Shown: in pieces, positions 21,871 through 32,995 of the stretch
Numbering within the stretch: position 1 is the first letter of the stretch
How the letters are laid out: the number at the start of each line of letters is the position of its first letter
Origin: Fragum whitleyi
Taxonomy: Eukaryota > Mollusca > Bivalvia > Cardiida > Cardiidae
Assembly (NCBI GenBank): GCA_948146395.1
Contig: OX411552.1
Location: forward strand, 11,179,686-11,243,685
Direction: 5' to 3'
Length of the DNA stretch: 64,000 bases
Made by a program: the position numbers and the translations under genes
The notes under the pieces: model-generated
Told to the model about the DNA's origin: nothing
What the model saw: only the letters and a program-made list of their open reading frames with translations
Database searches by the model: none

Positions 21871-24800
21871 TTTTTAGCTCACCTGAGCACAATGTGCTCA
21901 TGTGAGCTATTGTGATCACCTTTTGTCCGTTGTCCGGCGTCCGTCAAAGATTTCTTTAAATGACATCTCCTCCTAAACTACTTGGCCAATTTAAACCAAA
22001 CTTGGCAGAAATGTTCCTTAGGTGATCCCCTTTTAGAATTGAAATCGGTGAAAAACTCTGGTTGCTTTGGCAACCGAAGAAAACAAATTAAGAAAATCTT
22101 TAAAATTCTTCTCCTACTGAACAAGCAGCCCTACAGCCTTGAAATTTGGCATGGATGATCAGCTCATAGACATTAATAGAACTAGTTAAAATCATATCTG
22201 TTGGGCTACCAGGTTCGGAGCACCAGGGGGGAGGGGGTAGTACTTTAGTAAATTTTGTAATCTTTAACCTTCTTCTTCTGAATAAGAAGCCTTACAGCCT
22301 TCAAATTTGGCATGGACGATCAGCTCATAGACATTAATAAAAATAGCTAAAATCATATCTGTTGGGCCACCAGGGGGGAGGGGGTAGTACTTTTGTGAAA
22401 ATTTTGTAATCTATAACCTTCTTCTTCTTCTGAACCAGGAGCCTGACAGATTTGAATATTGGCTTTGATGATCAGCATATGGACCTTAATAAAAATAGCT
22501 AAAATCATGACTGTAGATTCACCAGGTGTGGAGCACCAGGGGGAGGGGGTAGTACTTTTGTGAAAATTTTGTAATCCTTAACCTTCTTCTTCTTCTGAAC
22601 CACAAGTCCTACAGATTTGAATATTGGCATGGATGATCAGCATATGTACCGGAATAAAAATAGCTAAAATCATGACTGTAGATTCACCAGGTGCGGAGCA
22701 CCAGGGGGGAGAGGGTATTACTTCTGTGAAAATTTTGTAATCTTTAACCTTCTTCTTCTTCTGAACCGCAAGCCCTACAGACTTGAAAATTGGCATGGAG
22801 GATCAGCTCATAGACCTTAATAAAAAATAGCTAAAATCATGATTGTAATGCCACCAGGTGCGGAGCACCAGGGGGAGGGGGTAGTACTTTTGTGACAATT
22901 TTGTAACTTTAACCTTCACCTTCTAATGAACCAGGAGCCCTACAGACTTCAATGTTGGCATGGATGATAAGCATATGGATCTAGAATAAATTAGCTAAAA
23001 TCATGAATGTAGGGCCACCAGATGCGGAGTATTAGAGGGGAGGGGGCAGTACTTTGGATCAATTTTGAAATCTTAAACCTTATTCTTCTCCTGGACAAGG
23101 AACCCTACACACTTGAAAATTGTCATGGGTGATCAGTATATTGACATTAATGAAAATAGCTAAAATCATGACTGTAGGGTCACCAGGTGCTGAGTGTCTT
23201 GGGGAGGGGGTAGTACTTTGGATCATTTTTGAAATCTTTAAACTTCTTCTAATGAACCAGGAGTCCTACAGACTTGAAAATTGGTATGGATGATCAGCAT
23301 ATGGACATTAATTGAATTAGCTAAAATCATGACTGTAGATTCACCAGGTGCAGAGCATCTTGGGGGAGCGGGGAGTGCTTTGTTGAGAATTTTGAATCCC
23401 TACAGCCTTTATATTTGACATGGATTGATCAACTCATTAAAGAAAACTTTAAAAGTCTCAGACTCAGCCTGTAAATCTGGCATAGATTAGCTGATCACAG
23501 ACCTTTTATGAAAAAAGTTTAAATGAATAATGACCAGGGGAGGAGCAGAGGGGGGCCCAAAAGCCAGCAGGCTATTGTCATGGCCGGGTGTCCGTCGTCC
23601 GTACACTTTTATTTTAAAAATCTTCTCATAAAGTACTGGATGGATTTCAATCAAATTTCACAGGAATGTTCCTTGGGTGACCCTCTATCAGATTCCTTCA
23701 AAGAATTTTAATCGGTTGAAAATCATGGCTTTAGTAGGCGTGGCTGATTTCCATAATGGTAACAGGTGGCTTTTCTCAGAAACTAATTGATGGATATAAA
23801 CAAAACTTCACATGAATAATCCTTGAGTGACCCTCTATCAGTCTATAAAAAATTATTGTGATCAGATGCAAAATGTGTATTTTATGGGAGGAGGTCATTT
23901 CTCTATATGTTATATAGTGAAAACTTTGAAAATCATCTTCTCAGAACCTAACAAATGGATAACAACCAAATTTCATTTAAATGATTCTTTAGTGATCCTT
24001 TACAAGTCTGTAAAAATATATTGTGATCAGATGAAAAATAAGTGTTTTATGGACGGAGGTCATTTATCTGTATGTTGTATAGTGAAAACTTTGAAAATCA
24101 TTTTCTCAGAATCTAACTGATGGACATTAACCAAATTTCACTGAGGCTGCAAAAAATATTTTGATTGATGAACAGCGTGCTTTTTATTGGCAGAGGACAT
24201 TTCAACATATAATGTGAATATTTGATCACTTTTGGTATCACCTAAATGATATTTTTTTTTAGACTCATTGAATTTATAGGTGTAAAGATTGTAGGTTAGA
24301 AGGAACATAAGCTTTGTTGGAATCCAATGTGAAGAAACATTAGGTGAAATAGGGAGCCTAAGATACCCCTGAGAATTGGTCAGTTTAGTAGAATAAAGGG
24401 TGACTGCACAAAGAGGACAATTAAGTGGTGTAAACTGACCTTACTGCGGTTCAGAGTGGGGAAAAAAGAGCTGAGTTGACTGCACTCTAAGCATTGGGCA
24501 GAATAAATATGTTGGATTTAATATTTTACTTCTTATTATCTTTAGTTAGAATTTTGTTTTGATAACAAACAATTATTGTGAAGTAACATCCTAATAGTGG
24601 TGTTTAATGAAAAGCGGAAAGATCTACAATAAAAATTTTGTAGATAAATGACCTGTATATTGTGCAGTAACATTCTGTTAGTGTTGAAATTCTTATTTTT
24701 GGATTTCAAACAAATTACACTGGAATGAACCTTGTTTTATACAGCCTTATCATCCTATAATCATTATCAGGATATTCAGGCCTGTGGAGCAGATCAGGAG

Positions 24801-24979
24801 CTGAGGCGCCTCTAGTTTTTAAAAACTTTGGTAGAGCTTGATCCAAGGAACATCCCTGCCAAGTTTCATCAAAATTGGCCCACCGGTTAAGGAGGAGATG
24901 ATTGTAGACGACGGACGACTGTTATTGTACAATCACAATAGCTCACCTTGAGCACTTTGTGCTCAGGTGAGCTAAAAAT
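21871..24979. mobile_element. 3.1-kb element with AGCTCACCTGAGC inverted termini and tandem cores
   Basis: Left end TTTTTAGCTCACCTGAGCAC then AATGTGCTCA...GAGCTATTGTGAT; the right end is its reverse complement (24920-24979), about 46 bp. The termini are self-complementary (GAGCACAATGTGCTC). After TTGTCCGTTGTCCGGCGTCCG come about eight units of roughly 150-165 bp with CACCAGGTGCGGAGCACCAG and GGGAGGGGGTAGTACTTTTG (22200-23390). A second start-like segment (GTCATGGCCGGGTGTCCGTC at 23577) leads three units with CTATCAGTCTATAAAAA (23680-24150). No coding frame. It may be two related elements or one composite. Confidence 0.7.
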
Positions 24980-25878
24980 GGGGTCCAAAGAACTCAATAA
25001 ATGAGATCTAGCAGGCCTTTCTCCAAATAAAAGGAAAGAGATATCTGAAATATGGCTGTTGGTTGTTTGATAGTGGTTAAAAAGGTTCTATTAGGAGTAG
25101 AAGCATTGAGTTCTTAGAAAAGGTCATTCTGAAACTGCAATATTATTTAAATGTCCATACCTTTCAGGTCACTCCTTATCTGTTGATTATAGTGTTTTGT
25201 CCATCGTCAAGAATTTCTTTTAACTACTATTCTCAAACCAGTGGTCTAAATTCAACCAAACTTCTCATGAACCTTTCTTGGGGCTCCCCTATGAAAACTT
25301 GGTTGTAAAATTTCAGTTGAAACCCAAATATTGGTGTTGCAGAGCAGGACTTATTTTGTCTATGAAATCTCTAAACCTCTTCTGCAACCAAAACAGTTTG
25401 ACAATGAGAACCAAACTTGGACAGGATTGTTCGTCAAAATTAATACAAAACAATGATTTGCCCTAAAGTTCTGAAGTTCTGGCATGACAGGTGGTGGGGG
25501 AAAAGAGGAAGGGGGGGGGGGGGTATTCTGATTTTGAAATCTTTGTGTTGATGTTGTTTTCATTTATCTCCTATTCACATGAGCTATAAAGGGCCATTCT
25601 GTCCCTCATGTTTGGTAAAATTTTGCAGACAGACAAACAATAGTTAAACAATATACGGTAAGACCCCCGATATTTTGATGCAATGGAACAAAATTTTACA
25701 ATTATGTGTAATTATTATTTGGTTTTGCATAGAGAATTGTGATAATGACAACCTAATGAAAGTGGTCATTTATTAGAGGTGGTTGCTAGGTAAAAATTGT
25801 ACCATTTGCTTTATGGGGTTGAGCATATTGTAATGATTTAAATGATGGGAGCCTACATGGGACATTTTTAACAGTTAA
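24980..25878. other. Spacer
   Basis: Repeat-like text resembling the previous element near 25190-25560, ending in a G run (25510-25524). No gene. Confidence 0.4.
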
Positions 25879-26209
25879 ACCCTTGTCATGCTGAACCCAG
25901 AATATTCCTGCTTTGGCAGGAGCTATAGACAAACATCGGCCTACAATTATATGATTGCCTGACTCTCTTAACCCTTGTCATGCTGAATAAATTTGGCTAT
26001 AAATTTCCATCAAAATCAAAGGGCAAAAAGCACTGAAAGTCCCAACAGTAGATCAATTTTTATTTGAAAAACTAAATCTATTGACAATTCTGGTTTGAAA
26101 GTGAGAAACAGGTTGTGTAGACTAACATCAGACTGCACATATGTGCAGGCTGATGTTTGTCTATAGCTCCTGCCAAAGCAGGAATATTCTGGGTTCAGCA
26201 TGACAAGGG
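25879..26209. mobile_element. MITE with CCCTTGTCATGCTGAA ends plus an inverted partial copy
   Basis: A full-length minus-oriented copy spans 25972-26209 (TTAA at 25968-25971; the right-hand TTAA is altered to TAAA). A partial copy at 25879-25967 faces it, so 25879-25945 and 26143-26209 form a roughly 67-bp inverted repeat. The same family is intact at 61652-61890. Confidence 0.8.
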
Positions 26210-27421
26210 TAAATATACTTTGGGAACTCATCTGTCTATCCGCCCATTGCATAGTGAAAACTTTGGTCAGACTGTGTGGATGCACAGGCTGGCCAGGGGC
26301 TTTGCTTTGAGTAACATTAGAAAAAGTTGGAAAGGCCAAACACAGGTTCATTTATAAACCATTGATCTAAAACAGAGTTCTTGGTAGTCATAAGTAATAC
26401 TTTGTTGTTTTGTAAAGCTTTTATTTATAATAATAGTAAAATAATAATAAATTTATATAAAAACAGTTTGATATAAAAATATCAACAACCAGTTAAACAA
26501 GTGCACAATCCATGGGTGCGTACACTTGGCTGTTGAGTGCTGAAAAGTAAACAAGAGCACCATTTGGGTGCCAAGGCTTGGCAGAGCACGCTTGATAGAA
26601 TAAAAATCTATGAAAAAGGCGCATGACTCTTTAAAAATGCTTTCAGGGTTATCCCCATGGAAAGTCAGGATAGCTCATGTGATGATGATCACACACGCCA
26701 AGTTTCGTGAAGTTACCTTCAATATCAACATAGATTATGACCAATGTTATAGTTTGTCACAAAAACACCAACAACAATGCACACACTGATGCGAACAACG
26801 CCAAGATGATGTCAATTTCTCAGATTTTCTCCAAAAATAGTTGAGCTAATCAAGTATAACATGGGATAGAAAGAATAGCAAGGGCATAGCTACCATTACG
26901 CACAAAATAGAAATAAATCCTCTTTCGAAAAATGTTGTTGATAAATGATCATTATATCGAAACTACAGCTTATTCAAACTGCAGTTAAGATATTTTGATA
27001 ATTCACCAACGCTCAAATCATTAAAAAGTGGAGTGGACAAAGGACATTTCGTCACAGTCCACATAAAGCCTTTATCCTACGTACTCTATTTTGGTCACCT
27101 TAATTCCGAGTGTGTATGAATTTCAAAGTATAAGTTATGCCTCTAAATAGTAAGAAATGATTTAAGTACAATTGAAATACTTAAGGAATAAGAATTTTAG
27201 ATTCAATAAATTTATAGCCAAATAAAACTGTTTCACAATTTCCCATTTATATGTACAATAACTAGATGCGTAAAGATTTCAAGTGCCACATGCGACCTTT
27301 GTGAACTATTATGATAATTTTTAAGCAACTACTTTTAGGCCTGAACTCTTAGTTCTCTGCGTCATAAGTAGAGGGATTGTCTTGTAACAAGTCCATTTAT
27401 CTACAAACAATTTTTTGGCAG
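26210..27421. other. Spacer with repeat scraps
   Basis: Near 26525-26600 lies an ACAAGAGCACC...GGTGCCAAGG repeat fragment. A short TTGGCTGTTGAGTGCTG scrap at 26527 resembles the end of the element at 56650-56925. No exon recognised. Confidence 0.4.
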
Positions 27422-27625
27422 AATGGTGTCCATGGTCTAAAGGTAGAGTGACAGCCTATTAAGAGGTCTCAAGTTTGATTTCCTTGAGCTACAATCTTGA
27501 TTCTTTCATTGACCTACACAATCCGCATGAGTACTGGTTTATTCTCCAAGAAGTAGAATCAAGTGAGATTAATCTAAGTTGAAAGAACTTGTTTCCTAAT
27601 CAATGTAAATGAAAACAAGTTTTAT
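27422..27625 (+). mobile_element. tRNA-derived SINE, second family
   Basis: A-box-like CCATGGTCTAAAGGTAGAG and B-box-like AAGTTTGATTTCC about 45 bp apart, then TTCTTTCATTGACC, CGCATGAGTACTGGT and GAAGTAGAATCAAG. A minus-strand copy at 39235-39432 shares this body. The head is degenerate, so the copy is old. Confidence 0.75.
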
Positions 27626-27639
27626 GCATTAAAGTGAAT

Positions 27640-29128
27640 TTCTCTAATGCTTATCGGTGGTTTATTGAGGAATAACAGAATTATTTTGATAAACTCACTG
27701 ACTAACCAGTGAAATTATAAAAAACAAGAGCCGTCGGAGACGGATTATGCTCCCCGAATAAGGCATTGTCACAAAAACAAGAGGCATGTTGGACATGGAC
27801 ATCCCCCGCCACAAAAGCTTGATAGTAAACTGAAGCCTAATAGATTAAAGATTCTTTTGTACTGTCAGAGATTTACCTCCTATTAAATGTATTAAAAATA
27901 ACGAAGGGCAATAACTCCAAAATTATGCAAGCAAGAGTTATAGTTCTGGTTAATTGCATTTCTCCTCCATGAGATCTATCCACCCATAAAGTTTCAAGTT
28001 GATAGCTATCATACTTTAGGAGATATGCTCCAGACATAATCTAAGTATCAAAAATAACAAAGGGCAATAACTCCAAAATTATGCAAGCAAGAGTTGTAGT
28101 TCTTGTGCACTGCACTTCTCCTCGATAAGGTCTATCCACCCATAAAGTTTCAAGTTGATAGCTATTATACTTTAGGAGATATGCTCTGTGGTCAGATTTC
28201 AAAGACTCAAATAAGCTGTTATCTTATACAGCTAACATAAAGGTAACAAACATTAAACCCCCTTTTTGCATGACATATTTTAAGATACAAATTTCAAATA
28301 GTCTAGGGTAAAGAGCATCTGATTTGCTACTCAAATGTGAAATTTCATCAAATTCTGAGCATAAGACTAGGAGAAATGAAAGAATAACTGTAATTTACGC
28401 GCTTACGTAATGGTAACAAACATTAAGCCCCCTTTTTCCATGATATATTTTTTTTTACGTTAATTTCAAATTGTTTATAGTAAAGGGCATCTGATTTGCT
28501 ACACAAATATGAAATTTCACTAAATTCTGACAGTTAGACTAGGAGAAATTTGGGAAAAACTGTTTTTTACCCTAAGTCCCCTTTTCCCGTAACGAGGCCT
28601 CAAATCCAAAAATCGCCACAGATGCATCATCACTATATCATAGGGAGTTCACATGGTAAGTTTTATTCAATTTGGCCCAGGGGTTATGGAGAAATAGGTG
28701 GGGACGGACGGACGGACGGACGGACGGAATTACGGACAGACGGACGGAATTACGGACAGACAAAGCGGCGGCTATATGCCCTCCCTTCGGGGAGCATAAA
28801 AATATACCCCTCTTTCATTCATTTCAGCCTATCTGACATTATCTAAGTGGAGCCAAATGAGTGATGTCACCATGAATGTTGCATAGCAATTATATGCATT
28901 TATGATCTGCTTAAAGAAAATTTGTCTTAAACTTTTCATGTTTAGTCTTATTTTCCCATTAAAGAAATAGAATAATCATTTGATTTTTGACTAAGATCTA
29001 TTGATATTTCATGAAAAACAAAAGCTATATTTTCACTCATGGCTCTGCCACTCGTGAAAATATAGTTTTTGTTGTTCACTAAATGAAATATAAATCAATC
29101 GTACTCTGAAACAAATGATTACCCTCTA
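27640..29128. mobile_element. Unclassified interspersed repeat, copy 2, split by a pearl element
   Basis: 27640-27727 and 28800-29128 align with 16531-16945. Its right end (AATGATTACCCTCTATG) stops 7 bp from the stop codon of the D123-like gene at 29136, so it makes up that gene's 3' flank. Confidence 0.65.
27722..28799 (-). mobile_element. Pearl/HINE element, GAGCATAA family, complete
   Basis: On the minus strand it starts TTATGCTCCCCGAAGGGAGG (28799 down), then the CCGTCCGTCC tract (28705-28750), core units (GGAAAAAGGGGGC...ATGTTTGTTACC twice; GTGCAGTGCACAAG twice), and an internal CTCTTGTT end. The outer end is TTCGGGGAGCATAA, hairpin CCGTC-TCC-GACGG and CTCTTGTTT. The matching subterminal repeats and end hairpin make this the clearest member of its family here. 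Confidence 0.8.
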
Positions 29129-29135
29129 TGTATTA

Positions 29136-29323
29136 TTACGAGTCCATCAATCTACGAACACTTTGTGGCAGAATAGTTTTGGCCCCTGGTCTGATCTTCT
29201 CTGTTATACGGAACACAAATCCTCCGGACCCCTCGAGTATGTGTCTCTCGTGTTGCCAGCTGAACAGGGCACCATCAGTCGTCTCCATGAATGGGTTCAC
29301 CTCTATCACCCAAAGTTTCTCAC
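29136..29323 (-). CDS. D123-family ATP-grasp protein, last exon
   Basis: Acceptor TATATTTATAG precedes 29323. Completing the Gly codon begun by the previous exon, it reads EKLWVIEVNPFMETTDG, then ALFSWQHERHIL, GGFVFRITEKIRPGAK and LPQSVRRLMDS, with stop TAA at 29136-29138. VIEVNPF matches the family's metal-binding LIDFNPF-type motif (Glu in place of Asp), and TDGALFSW matches the D123 ending TDSLLFSW. The phase agrees exactly with the donor at 32348. Confidence 0.88.
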
Positions 29324-29330
29324 CTATAAA

Positions 29331-29660
29331 TATACAGTCGATATTGTTCGAGCGACCACGTGTATTAAGCGACCAATTTTATTAAGCAATCACCGTAAGC
29401 AAAATTTCGGACAATTAACGAATAGTTGGATATTGTTGAATCTTATGTTGTTGGAACCCATTAGAATCGTCTCAAAAAGACGATTCTAATGGGTTCGAAC
29501 ATCATGGGATTCAGTATGACTTGATCAACAATCTATAAATGCTATCAAAATGAACTGTCACACTTATCATGGTATTTCGTACTAAGCGACCATTCCCATA
29601 AACGACCGCTTCTTGGTGGTCCCTTAAGTGGTCCCTTAATGCAAGTTTTACTGTACATAA
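29331..29660. mobile_element. MITE-like repeat with AAGCGACCA words and a perfect hairpin
   Basis: Left part GAGCGACCACGTGTATTAAG and right part reading (reverse) AAGCGGTCG and AAGGGACCACTTAAGGGACC. Inside is a hairpin with 19-bp perfect arms (GAACCCATTAGAATCGTCT, 29454-29472, loop 5, arm to 29496). The right end is TTTTACTGTA. It sits just inside the last intron of the D123-like gene. Confidence 0.65.
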
Positions 29661-29673
29661 ATCTACCTTTTTA

Positions 29674-30040
29674 GGTTAGCTCACCTGAGCACAAAGTGCT
29701 CAAGGTGAGCTTTTTTGCTCCCACCCCTATTTTATAAAGACACCAAGGAGGAAATCTTAAAAAAAAACTTGTTCTCAGAAGCCAGAAGGCAGGGACTTTT
29801 CTTAATAGTTTCATTTAATTGAATTTTTTCGAGTTTATTCATTACATGCCCCATATGTTTAAATAAGGGCTGTGCCCAGGCATATCCTTTTTGCTCTTTG
29901 CTGAAAACATTCCATGGTATTGATCTTATGTAGAAATCATTCCTTGTTGACATCTGCCTATTTAATTGATGTGATGTCCCAGGTGTCAAAGAGACTCTCA
30001 GGTGAGCGATCTAGGACCATCATGGTCCTCTTATTTATTG
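29674..30040 (+). mobile_element. MITE with AGCTCACCTGAGC end
   Basis: Left end TTAGCTCACCTGAGCACAAA...GTGAGCTTTT is the same terminal module as the element at 21871. The right end is near CAGGTGAGCGATCTAGGACC. No real coding capacity; the short minus frame inside is a shadow. Confidence 0.55.
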
Positions 30041-30911
30041 AGGAAATTATTATTAGCTACTAGACTACAAGTATGCTTTTTTTAAATCAAATTTCAGAAG
30101 GCAGAATTTTAAGTACACGTATCTAAAGAGTTAACTAGAAAAATAGACCGATGTAAGCGCTTGAGTTAAGTCTCTTGAATAAAATTGGTCGAAGGTCTTT
30201 CTGCTTTTTTAAATGAATTGATACCTTTTTAGGACCATGACTTAATGTGCACATACAAAATAGAAAACCTTCTATTTATAATATGCACCTAGGAAATAGA
30301 ACCTTCTTTTAAAATCATCTCTATTTTTTTTTTTCAACTTTTGATTTCAAAAAACTCGACGCACGAGATCTTTATATAAAAAGATCCTCTGAAAATACAT
30401 TTATATTGACTACTGTACTTCCTTCTAATAATAGCGCCCTCCCTAATAGGAGCAGCCCTACATTTTTTAATAAGAAAACCTTCTTCAAATGCCTAAATTT
30501 TAGGAGCCTTTAGAGACTTCATCTCTAATTTGGGATGAATTTCCTCTAAACACACATTTATATGATTGTTTAGAGGAAATTCACCTCAAATTTACGGAAA
30601 AGGGCCTAAAAAAGGGCCTAAAAGACATAATTTTTCATGATCTTTTAAATCAGAAAATGCACAATAAATAAAAGCTCCCTGATCATGTTATGTATAAGCC
30701 CATGAGTGTTTATAAAGAGAAATACAGTAATTCAAATTAAGTTCAATCATCATTCCTTTACTGATCCCAAGCTTTCTGGGACATGAGTGTATTATTTTTT
30801 GTGGCGAGCAAATTCATCTTCTCCAACAATTATTTTCAATTGAAAGATGGGTCTGATTACAATCAATAATTAAATACACTTTAAATTGTTGTCATATTAT
30901 CCATCTGTACT

Positions 30912-31268
30912 CAGGGGTGTGGAAATACGAGTTTTCTCCACTTGTACCTGGACAAGTAAAAATGGATTTTCTACTTGTCCAGGATCAAAATGAACTTGTC
31001 CACTAAAGGGTAAATAGAAAAAATAGAAAAAAACATTGCCTTTTGATGAAGAAAATGCTGGTATCCAGCATTTTCTTCATTAAAAACCATGTTTTCTACC
31101 CTATGATATGAACATTTGGATGATTTCTCTCTTAATTCTTTTAAGTAACATTCCAAGATTTGCCCTGGTATTTACTTGTCCTTGGACAAGTGGCTTAGAA
31201 AAATTTACTTGTCTGCAAGTACAAAAGCATGAGTCGGACAAGTCGGGCATGGGAATTCCACACCCCTG
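30912..31268 (+). mobile_element. MITE, CAGGGGTGTGGAA termini, 5-bp TSD
   Basis: Starts CAGGGGTGTGGAAATACG and ends GGAATTCCACACCCCTG. GTACT is duplicated at 30907-30911 and 31269-31273. Subterminal ACTTGTCC words occur in both orientations. The central hairpin GAAGAAAATGCTGG-TAT-CCAGCATTTTCTTC (31049-31079) is followed by TTTTCTACCCT. Confidence 0.9.
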
Positions 31269-31273
31269 GTACT

Positions 31274-32348
31274 GGTTTCTACAAGACTGCATTTGTGTTA
31301 TCTTATATAGCAGGATTTTTTAAGAAGGAGAGGCTGCCAATTAAAGCAGGTTCTATGTTCTCTCTAAATTCCTTATACTTTATTCTTTAATTTTTCTGCT
31401 ACATACTTTGAAAAAAACCCTTATAAGCTAATTGAATTTGTTGTTTAGTAGTCAGTATTTTTTTTGCAGTATAATATTTGTGGCATCATAGGTATATTGA
31501 GGTCTTTCTTTTATACTAATTACTACATCTAAGAATTCAAAACTACCCCTTTACCAATTTGGTTTGATGTAAATGTTGATGGGATCTAGTTGTTTCTTTA
31601 GATTTACCAGCGACTGTTGTTGTCTACTACATATTAGATTTATCATTTGCTATATCTATAGTATGCTCTGTTTTATATTTGTGGTGATAATTCTATCATT
31701 TGATTTTAGACCAATGAAATATATGTATTTATCTTGCTGGAGAACATTAAGGTGTTAAGGTGTGTCAGTGCTAAAAGACTGTAAGTGCCTTTATATCAAA
31801 TTGATAGCTTACTCAGAGTGAAACAGTTGTCACTGCCTATAAGTATATAGGCAGTTACAACTGTTTCGCAATGCACCATAGTTATACAGTTAACAACATC
31901 GTGAAATTGACTTGGTGGATGATTTTGAATGAAACTGAATGAGTGTGTGGAGTGAGTTTTGAGTGAATTTAAAGAGCGTTAATCCAACATCGCATTTTGT
32001 TCAGGATGAACCCATTAGCGATATTCATTACCACCCTTTAATAAAATATGCATACAAGTTCTGTAAATAGCTTCCTATTTATTCAAGAATCTGTCAAGCA
32101 CTTATAATTTCAAATATGTCAGTGAAATGGCATTTTTTTTCTAGCTTCATTTATAATTAATGGCATTGTTGATACTTTTTTACAGTGAGTTTGGATTTTT
32201 TTTAATGGTTTGAGTGAGTGTTTGGAATGAATTAATGGAGCGCCGAGCGAGCGAGTGATTGGGAATGGTTTTGATCAAGATGTCAATTTTAACTGTAGGT
32301 TCTTATAGTCTTTTAGAACTGGATCTATTAAATTTAGTCAATACCTAC
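31274..32348 (-). other. D123-like gene, part of last intron
   Basis: AT-rich intron with the donor GTAGGT (minus) at 32348. TGAGTG-type simple repeats occur near 31935-31970 and 32205-32260. No exon recognised. Confidence 0.6.
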
Positions 32349-32995
32349 CTTCATCACAGATAGCAAAATCAATTATGGAATTTCTTGGAAAACTTGTCTT
32401 TGTCAGCTTTGGCTTTACGATATTGTCATAGTAACTCTTCACCATCTCTCCGTATTTCTGTTTTCCATCGAATAACCTTTGAGAGAATATTGCATAGTTG
32501 TATTGTGAGAGGGCAGCCAGGTCATAGTTCCATACAAACCCTCGAAACTCCATATCTACATCAATATTTACGAATTTTCTGATGACAAAATTTTCGTTGT
32601 ACCGTTGCTTTTGATTGACAGCTGCTAACAACAGATCTTGATAGATTCTTTCACTACGAAGGAACATGTCTAAAACATCAGCCGCAGTTCTTACTCTCAA
32701 TGCCTTAAATGCAGCTATTAGAAGACATGTGATTTTTACATTTTCATTCTGTTTTTCTGGAGAAATTTTGTTTAACTCTGTGTTGTAAATCTCTTTGAAG
32801 CTATTCTGTACCAGAGGAGCATCTTTAGCACTTCGACTTGATGTCTTTACAAATGCATATCCATCAGATGTGTAGATTTTCATAGCATCATCAAGTCTCT
32901 CTGTTAGTTTGTCTAATGTGTCCTTCTCCCCTACTGTAAGTGTAAGCCTCCAATCTGTTTGCGCGATCTTTTCACTGTCTTGATTCAAATACAAT
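32349..32995 (-). CDS. D123-family ATP-grasp protein, central exon
   Basis: Bounded on the minus strand by acceptor ATCTTTTGTAG and donor GAAG|GTAGGT. It encodes about 215 residues from LYLNQDSEKIAQ to IIDFAICDE. Landmarks are GYAFVKTSSRSAKDAP (candidate nucleotide-binding Lys/Arg), SERIYQDLLLA, FVNIDVDMEFRGFVWNYDL, LAALSQYNYAIFSQRL and SIIDFAI. The EFR-FV-x(7)-ISQ-Y and IDFAI order matches CDC123/D123 proteins, ATP-grasp chaperones needed for eIF2 assembly. It is divergent from textbook CDC123 (SRSAKDA where CDC123 has a SAPKDA-type stretch), so it may be a paralogue. The open frame beyond 32995 is intron. Confidence 0.88.

Noticed and set aside
21871..24979. Autonomous DNA transposon
   Set aside because: Despite 46-bp inverted termini and 3.1 kb length, the interior is tandem non-coding units with no transposase frame.
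26016..26357. Overlapping frames of 66 and 111 codons on both strands
   Set aside because: They lie in the inverted-repeat MITE at 25879-26209 and its flank, and have no family features.
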